DNA of 45,958 nt from a virus: IMG/VR virus record IMGVR_UViG_3300035699_000198, positions 1 through 45,958 of that record, one strand, 5' to 3'. Below, one piece after another: positions 44,559 through 45,958 of this stretch; within the stretch, counting starts at the first letter, position 1; the number at the start of each line of letters is the position of its first letter. The notes under the pieces are model-generated. The model was not told where the DNA came from and searched no databases. It worked only from the letters and a program-made list of their open reading frames with translations. The position numbers and the translations under genes were made by a program.

Positions 44559-45926
44559 CTATGTGAATCCAGTGACGCCCTTGATGAATTGCATCTTGCT
44601 CAAGTCCTGCGTGATTTTAATGGTAATTTCACCCACCTGATTGCGAGAGGCGGCAATAAACAGTCGCGCTTCGCCGGCAGCTTTTTCATCATCACTGCGG
44701 TTAATGGAGATCATCAAGTCAGCAATGCGCACCTTGTTGAAATCTTCGGCGGTGTCTTCGGCTTTGGCGGTGTCTTTCTTGAAGCCATCGCGATTGGTCT
44801 GTGTTGCGGTGAGTACAGCGGCGTCTTCCTCATGTGCAATCGCTCGCAGCCCCAGCCATACCTGCTTGCTGTTGGCAATGTCGTTATCGGTGTAATGCTC
44901 CGGTGCCATAATATCGGCGTAATCGACGGCGATCATATCGAAGATAATGCCATCGGCTCGGTAGCGCTCGATAACCCGGCGCAGCATGGAGGGCGTCAGA
45001 CTGCCTGATGAAAAGCTAACGATACGCAACTCACCGCGCCCGGTCTTGCTGCCTTCTTTGTTCACCGAATCCTGCACTTCGTGCATTTTGGATTCGAGTG
45101 CGTCCATATCGGTGCCGGAGATATTCGCATCGTTACGCTCGGCGATAATTTCACCGGCCACTTCCAGTGTGACGTAGAGCGCGTTGTAGCCGGCTTTCGA
45201 GGCGTTTACCGCGAAAAAGCCCAAACCCATGCTTTTACCGCGCTTGGCTGCGCCGAGAATCGTGGAAAGCTCTTTACGACCCCAGCCATCGTGATACAGC
45301 ATTTTGTCCAGCTTGGGGACGCCAGTGGTAATGCCGTTGGGCTTGATTAAACCAGCGGCTTTATCCTTGCGGTACTGCGTTCGCGCTTCAATGCCGTTCC
45401 AATAGTCGATTTCCTCAAACGCTTCCAGCGACCCGGTATCAAACGCCTTCTTCATCAGATTCTGAGCGCCGTCCAGATCGCCCTTGTCGATCAGCGACTG
45501 TGAGCGAAAGTACGCCTGTATCACTGCCTGACGCCGTGCAAAGGTGCCGACCTTATCCGCGATGAAGTCGCCGTCTTCCAGTGAGACCTTGTTGATCAGC
45601 TTGTAGGTCTCGATGATCTCCCGGCGTAGTTCTTCACGCAGTCGCTTAGCCGAGAACGCATCTTTGAACAGCTCGGCAACAATGGCTCTGCCCTTTGGGA
45701 TGCGTCGGTACTTGTCGAAGTAGCTATTGGAAATATCCACCAAGAAACTCATGGCTTCAGAATCCATATACTCCGGCCTGACCAATCCCTCTGTGCGCCG
45801 CATGAACTTGGGGTCGCGCATCATCAGCGCCACAATGCGCTGCTGAAAGTCACTGTCAAAGTCGTACTGCGCGACCGGTGTCTCGTCGGTATCGGTATCG
45901 GGATCAGCGGGTGCCGATTCGCCCAT
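44559..45926 (-). CDS. dnaB: DnaB-like replicative helicase
   Basis: A 455-aa RecA-fold hexameric helicase that unwinds DNA at the fork. N-terminal helical domain (~20-170), then Walker A G225-AAKRGK231-S, E-containing TLEVAGE at ~253-259, Walker B MIAVDYADI with D335, and TATQTNRDG (motif H3) near 380. Smaller and more divergent than host DnaB (about 470 aa), as is usual for phages. ATG at 45926 with AGGCAGG upstream. Operon: helicase, membrane protein, primase, unknown. Confidence 0.93.
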   Translation of the reverse strand: MGESAPADPDTDTDETPVAQYDFDSDFQQRIVALMMRDPKFMRRTEGLVRPEYMDSEAMSFLVDISNSYFDKYRRIPKGRAIVAELFKDAFSAKRLREELRREIIETYKLINKVSLEDGDFIADKVGTFARRQAVIQAYFRSQSLIDKGDLDGAQNLMKKAFDTGSLEAFEEIDYWNGIEARTQYRKDKAAGLIKPNGITTGVPKLDKMLYHDGWGRKELSTILGAAKRGKSMGLGFFAVNASKAGYNALYVTLEVAGEIIAERNDANISGTDMDALESKMHEVQDSVNKEGSKTGRGELRIVSFSSGSLTPSMLRRVIERYRADGIIFDMIAVDYADIMAPEHYTDNDIANSKQVWLGLRAIAHEEDAAVLTATQTNRDGFKKDTAKAEDTAEDFNKVRIADLMISINRSDDEKAAGEARLFIAASRNQVGEITIKITQDLSKMQFIKGVTGFT

Positions 45927-45958
45927 CAAATGCCTGCCTATGTCTTCGGTTATCGATG

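Noticed and set aside
1-45958. tRNA, rRNA or riboswitch
   Set aside because: No cloverleaf, TTCGA-type T-loop or rRNA-like segment was recognised by eye; a tRNAscan/Infernal run would be needed to exclude them.

Overview
The window looks like the replication and nucleotide-metabolism half of a large tailed-phage genome, most likely one maintained as a low-copy plasmid (a phage-plasmid), from a gammaproteobacterial-type host. Grounds: almost every gene is packed head-to-tail with 1-8 bp overlaps; there is a complete phage-type DNA replication, recombination and dNTP set (DnaB-like helicase, primase, DnaE polymerase, proofreading exonuclease, gp32-like SSB, RecA, SbcCD, 5'-3' exonuclease, RNase H, ligase, RuvC-like resolvase, NrdAB, ThyA, DHFR); and there is a plasmid-type ParA/ParB cassette with three centromere-like palindromes. 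No capsid, tail, terminase, rRNA, tRNA or CRISPR was seen. From memory this gene set resembles the SSU5/pHCM2 group of ~100-kb phage-plasmids; that placement is inference and was not tested by search.

Layout. 1-7.8 kb: small, mostly unrecognised accessory genes, all on the minus strand, with a RadC-family protein, a secreted repeat protein, two paralogous small proteins, RNase HI and a methyltransferase. 8.1-12 kb: an acidic protein, two envelope-directed proteins (membrane protein plus candidate outer-membrane barrel), a DnaQ-like exonuclease and unknowns. 12-19.3 kb: nucleotide metabolism (P-loop kinase-like protein, MazG-like pyrophosphohydrolase, DHFR with an extra C-terminal domain, ThyA with insertions, LuxR-type regulator, NrdA with a mini-intein, NrdB). 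19.4-36.4 kb: recombination and replication core (RuvC-like, SbcC, SbcD, RecA, flap exonuclease, SSB, UvsY-like candidate, DnaE-UDG fusion, sigma-like protein, MoxR/CobS-like ATPase, CobT-like VWA protein). 36.7-39.8 kb: the only plus-strand block, an XRE-like regulator and parA-parB with parS-like repeats. 39.8-45.9 kb: minus strand again, with an unknown gene, a tiny membrane peptide, ATP-dependent ligase, two unknowns, primase, a small membrane protein and the helicase.

The feature most worth a second look is regulatory. A 22-bp dyad of the form nnnTACT-N8-AGTAnnn, or a degenerate form of it, lies just upstream of the first gene of at least 14 minus-strand transcription units across the window, in many cases followed by a shared leader resembling CACAAACACC. 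This implies one regulator controlling accessory, nucleotide and replication genes together. Candidate regulators encoded here are the LuxR-type protein (15.4-16.1 kb), the XRE-like protein (37.0 kb) and the sigma-like protein (32.8 kb). Other unusual items are a 138-residue mini-intein ending in Gln placed immediately before the catalytic radical cysteine of NrdA, a DnaE polymerase whose C-terminus is replaced by a UDG-like domain with altered active-site residues, a VWA protein carrying an HExxH motif, and an in-frame TAA that splits a small conserved-looking gene.

Start codons were chosen by Shine-Dalgarno position and overlap with neighbours; several differ from the longest possible reading frame, as noted per gene.
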